From: DATJGR01 sp041739525
GTDB taxonomy: Bacteria; Pseudomonadota; Gammaproteobacteria; Pseudomonadales; Azotimanducaceae
Reading direction: 5' to 3'
NCBI GenBank assembly: GCA_041739525.1
Contig: JBGSNQ010000096.1
Location: 38,381 to 102,380, forward strand
Length of the DNA stretch: 64,000 nucleotides
A program made the position numbers and the translations under genes. How positions within the stretch are numbered: position 1 is the first letter of the stretch; every line of letters starts with the position of its first letter. The notes under the pieces were generated by a model. It was given only the letters and a program-made list of their open reading frames with translations, did no database searches and was not told where the DNA came from. Positions 62,251 to 64,000 of the stretch are shown piece by piece.

Positions 62251-63675
62251 GTGAGGCTGGTTAGAATACCCGATTTGCAGCCCGCGGAATTTCCACGTTT
62301 GCGCCGTTCCGAAGATCTAACCACCGGCCCTGTCGGGCGACATCTGATCCGTCTGACGGTGCCGATGTTCCTCGGCATTTCGTCGATGATCCTCGCGTCG
62401 ATGATCGACACGATCTACATCGGCTGGATCGGCACGCAACAACTCGCCGCAGTCAGCTTCTCGTTTCCGATGGTGATGGGATTGTCGTCGGTGTCGATGG
62501 GCCTCGGCATCGGCGCGACGTCGATCATGTCGCGCACGCTCGGCCGCGGCGACCGCAAGCGCGCCTACGTGCTCGGCACGCACACGCTGCTGCTGGTGCT
62601 GATTCTGGTGGTTTCGCTGGCCGTGTTCGGGCGGATCTTCGGGCCGCATCTGTTCCGTGTAATGGGTGCAGACGAGGTCATCCTGCCGATGGTGACCGAA
62701 TACATGAACATCTGGTTCATCGGCCTGCCGCTGTTCGCGTTGCCGATGGTCGCGATGTCGATGTTGCGCGCGCTCGGCAACGCGCGGATACCCGGTGCGC
62801 TCATGACAGCGGGCGCCGCGATTCAGGTATTGGTCGCACCTGCGCTGATCTTCGGCGTGCCCGGCATTCACGACGGCATCGGCTACACGGGTTCCGCATG
62901 GGCGTTCGTCGCATCGCGCTTCCTTACATTGCTCGCGACCGCATACGTGCTGACCCGCCGCGGCATGATTCGCCCGTTGGGCGATTGGCGCGGCGTTCTA
63001 CATTCCTGGAGCGAAGTGCTGAAGATCGGCGTGCCGTCGATCATGACCAACCTGGTTGGACCGGTTTCGATGGGCGTGGTGTTCGGACTGCTCGCCAAAT
63101 ACGGCCACGCCGTGGTGGCGGGGTTCGGCGTGGCAGTACGCATCGAATCGCTCGCGGTGATGATCCTGATGGCGATGTCGTCGAGCATTTCGCCGATGGT
63201 CGGCCAGAACTGGGGCGCGGATCGGCAGGATCGTATCGACGACGCGCTGCGGTTCGGCTACCGCTTTTCGTTCGCGTGGGGCGTGTTCATCTTTGCCGTA
63301 CTGGCCGTGTTCGGACGCGCCATCGTGGGCTTGATCAACAGCGATCCCGCCGTAGTGGAAGCGACGTATCACTACCTGCTGATCGTGCCACTCACGTATT
63401 CGACCATGGGTGTGTCGATGGTATCGGGCAGCTGCTTTGTCGCCCTCGGCAAGCCGCTGCCGTCGCTGGTGCTGACCATCACACGGATGGTGTTGATCTA
63501 CGTGCCGCTCGCGATGCTCGGCGACCGGCTGTTCGGTTACCTCGGCATCTTCGGCGCGAACGCGGTGGCCAACGTGGTGGTTGCGGGTGCGAGCTACGTG
63601 TGGGTGATGCGGATGCTGCAGAGCGAACGCGCGTCACGCGCACCGGTGGCGGAAGGGCAGGCTGCTGCTCACTGA
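62251..63675 (+). CDS. MATE family efflux transporter
   Basis: About 474 residues with twelve hydrophobic segments in two MatE repeats. The first begins GRHLIRLTVPMFLGISSMILASMIDTIYIG; SMGLGIGATSIMSRTLGRGD and, in the second, SSISPMVGQNWGADRQDRI are typical. It exchanges Na+ or H+ for drugs or metabolites at the inner membrane. The start is uncertain: GTG 62251 has AAGG three bases upstream, TTG 62248 and TTG 62275 are alternatives; the frame is open to 62065 without similarity. Divergent from the DUF482 gene. Confidence 0.87.
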   Translation: MRLVRIPDLQPAEFPRLRRSEDLTTGPVGRHLIRLTVPMFLGISSMILASMIDTIYIGWIGTQQLAAVSFSFPMVMGLSSVSMGLGIGATSIMSRTLGRGDRKRAYVLGTHTLLLVLILVVSLAVFGRIFGPHLFRVMGADEVILPMVTEYMNIWFIGLPLFALPMVAMSMLRALGNARIPGALMTAGAAIQVLVAPALIFGVPGIHDGIGYTGSAWAFVASRFLTLLATAYVLTRRGMIRPLGDWRGVLHSWSEVLKIGVPSIMTNLVGPVSMGVVFGLLAKYGHAVVAGFGVAVRIESLAVMILMAMSSSISPMVGQNWGADRQDRIDDALRFGYRFSFAWGVFIFAVLAVFGRAIVGLINSDPAVVEATYHYLLIVPLTYSTMGVSMVSGSCFVALGKPLPSLVLTITRMVLIYVPLAMLGDRLFGYLGIFGANAVANVVVAGASYVWVMRMLQSERASRAPVAEGQAAAH

Positions 63676-63717
63676 CTGTTCGTTTCTCGACGGCAAGCCG
63701 TAGGGACGTGCTGCGAT

Positions 63718-64000
63718 CTAAGGGGCGTCTGCGGGGTGGATGAGTCCGTGCCGGCGCCAGGCGGTTTGCAGTAGCCACGTTCGTGCGGGGGCAACTTCGC
63801 AGGTGTCTGTGGGGTTCGGAGGGGCGGTGGCGATGCGCCAGCCGTCGAACCAGCGGCCGGAACTGGCCGGATCGGGTTGGACTTGGAGCTGACTCTTCGA
63901 GTGTGCGGGCTTGCGCCGCTGCGCGGCGTGATGCCGGTGATTGAGCAGCACATAGCGTAGGGCGCGGTGTACTTCGAGCGGTGTGCGTAAGGGGCGCAGG
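63718..64000 (-). CDS. REP-associated tyrosine transposase (RAYT), C-terminus only
   Basis: The frame is open to the right edge of the window, so only the last 93 or so codons are visible. They read VHRALRYVLLNHRHHA near the edge, then SSGRWFDGW and VAPARTWLLQTAWRRHGLIHP before the stop. This order is typical of the C-terminus of Y1/IS200-like TnpA_REP proteins, which act on REP palindromes. The catalytic HUH motif and Tyr are outside the window. The long inverted repeats at 54.28 and 54.54 kb might be related targets, but this is not shown. Confidence 0.68.
   Translation of the reverse strand, partial: LRPLRTPLEVHRALRYVLLNHRHHAAQRRKPAHSKSQLQVQPDPASSGRWFDGWRIATAPPNPTDTCEVAPARTWLLQTAWRRHGLIHPADAP

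Overview
The window is GC-rich, densely coded chromosomal DNA from a Gram-negative, aerobic, heterotrophic proteobacterium. The evidence is outer-membrane lipoproteins with lipoboxes, a TonB-dependent receptor under a cobalamin riboswitch, MscL, a LipA/lipoyl-dependent dehydrogenase complex and many acyl-CoA, dioxygenase and hydrolase genes. The gene mix fits a gammaproteobacterium of the Steroidobacterales/Nevskiales kind, but that placement is inference. No rRNA, tRNA or CRISPR array was seen.

Layout. 1-2.8 kb: 3' end of a CaiB-type CoA-transferase, then a convergent thiolase and alpha/beta-hydrolase pair. 3.0-7.5 kb: a stress/envelope group (CsbD, triple-BON protein, small membrane protein, methyltransferase, transglutaminase-like protein lacking its usual His, glycine-zipper lipoprotein, Crp/Fnr regulator). 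7.6-11.3 kb: branched-chain 2-oxoacid dehydrogenase operon (E1 alpha, E1 beta, E2), with tandem repeats at both gene junctions. 11.4-17.1 kb: a lipoprotein, a secreted hydrolase, an enoyl-CoA hydratase, and an acetolactate synthase/aldehyde dehydrogenase pair. 17.3-19.4 kb: folE, an acetyltransferase and a methyltransferase. 19.4-22.5 kb: two acyl-CoA dehydrogenases divergent from a TetR regulator, with a clear palindromic operator between them.

22.5-35 kb is an accessory catabolic region: a TauD-type dioxygenase plus YeiH-type exporter divergent from a second TetR gene, a PhyH dioxygenase with an extra N-terminal domain, a subfamily-II haloalkane dehalogenase, a hydrolase, an EamA transporter, a Nudix hydrolase, a second PhyH dioxygenase, a Baeyer-Villiger-type monooxygenase interrupted by one in-frame amber codon, an amidase and an MBL hydrolase. 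35-38.4 kb: peroxiredoxin, TesB thioesterase, GST, MFS transporter. 38.5-44.1 kb is a tightly packed operon-like run (cupin, dienelactone hydrolase, sulfatase, SDR, enoyl-CoA hydratase, luciferase-like monooxygenase) that looks like a route for a sulfated or phospho-ester substrate.

44-64 kb: HNH nuclease; BtuB-like receptor and M20 peptidase behind a cobalamin riboswitch; GNAT; then a housekeeping block on the minus strand (cysS, hisI, an ABM protein, leucyl aminopeptidase, lipA), a 348-bp non-coding stretch with large inverted repeats, a heterodimeric ABC exporter, asnS, a DUF3014 protein, mscL, a FemAB/DUF482-like protein, a MATE exporter, and at the right edge the C-terminus of a REP-associated tyrosine transposase.

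The main observations are: (i) a 24-bp tandem repeat that multiplies the Shine-Dalgarno/ATG of the E2 gene and creates a 48-codon bridging ORF with ATGA overlaps at both ends; (ii) the amber-interrupted monooxygenase; (iii) the transglutaminase-fold protein with Ala in place of the catalytic His; (iv) two compact catabolic clusters, one around the dehalogenase and dioxygenases and one around the sulfatase; (v) the inverted-repeat elements at 54.28-54.57 kb.
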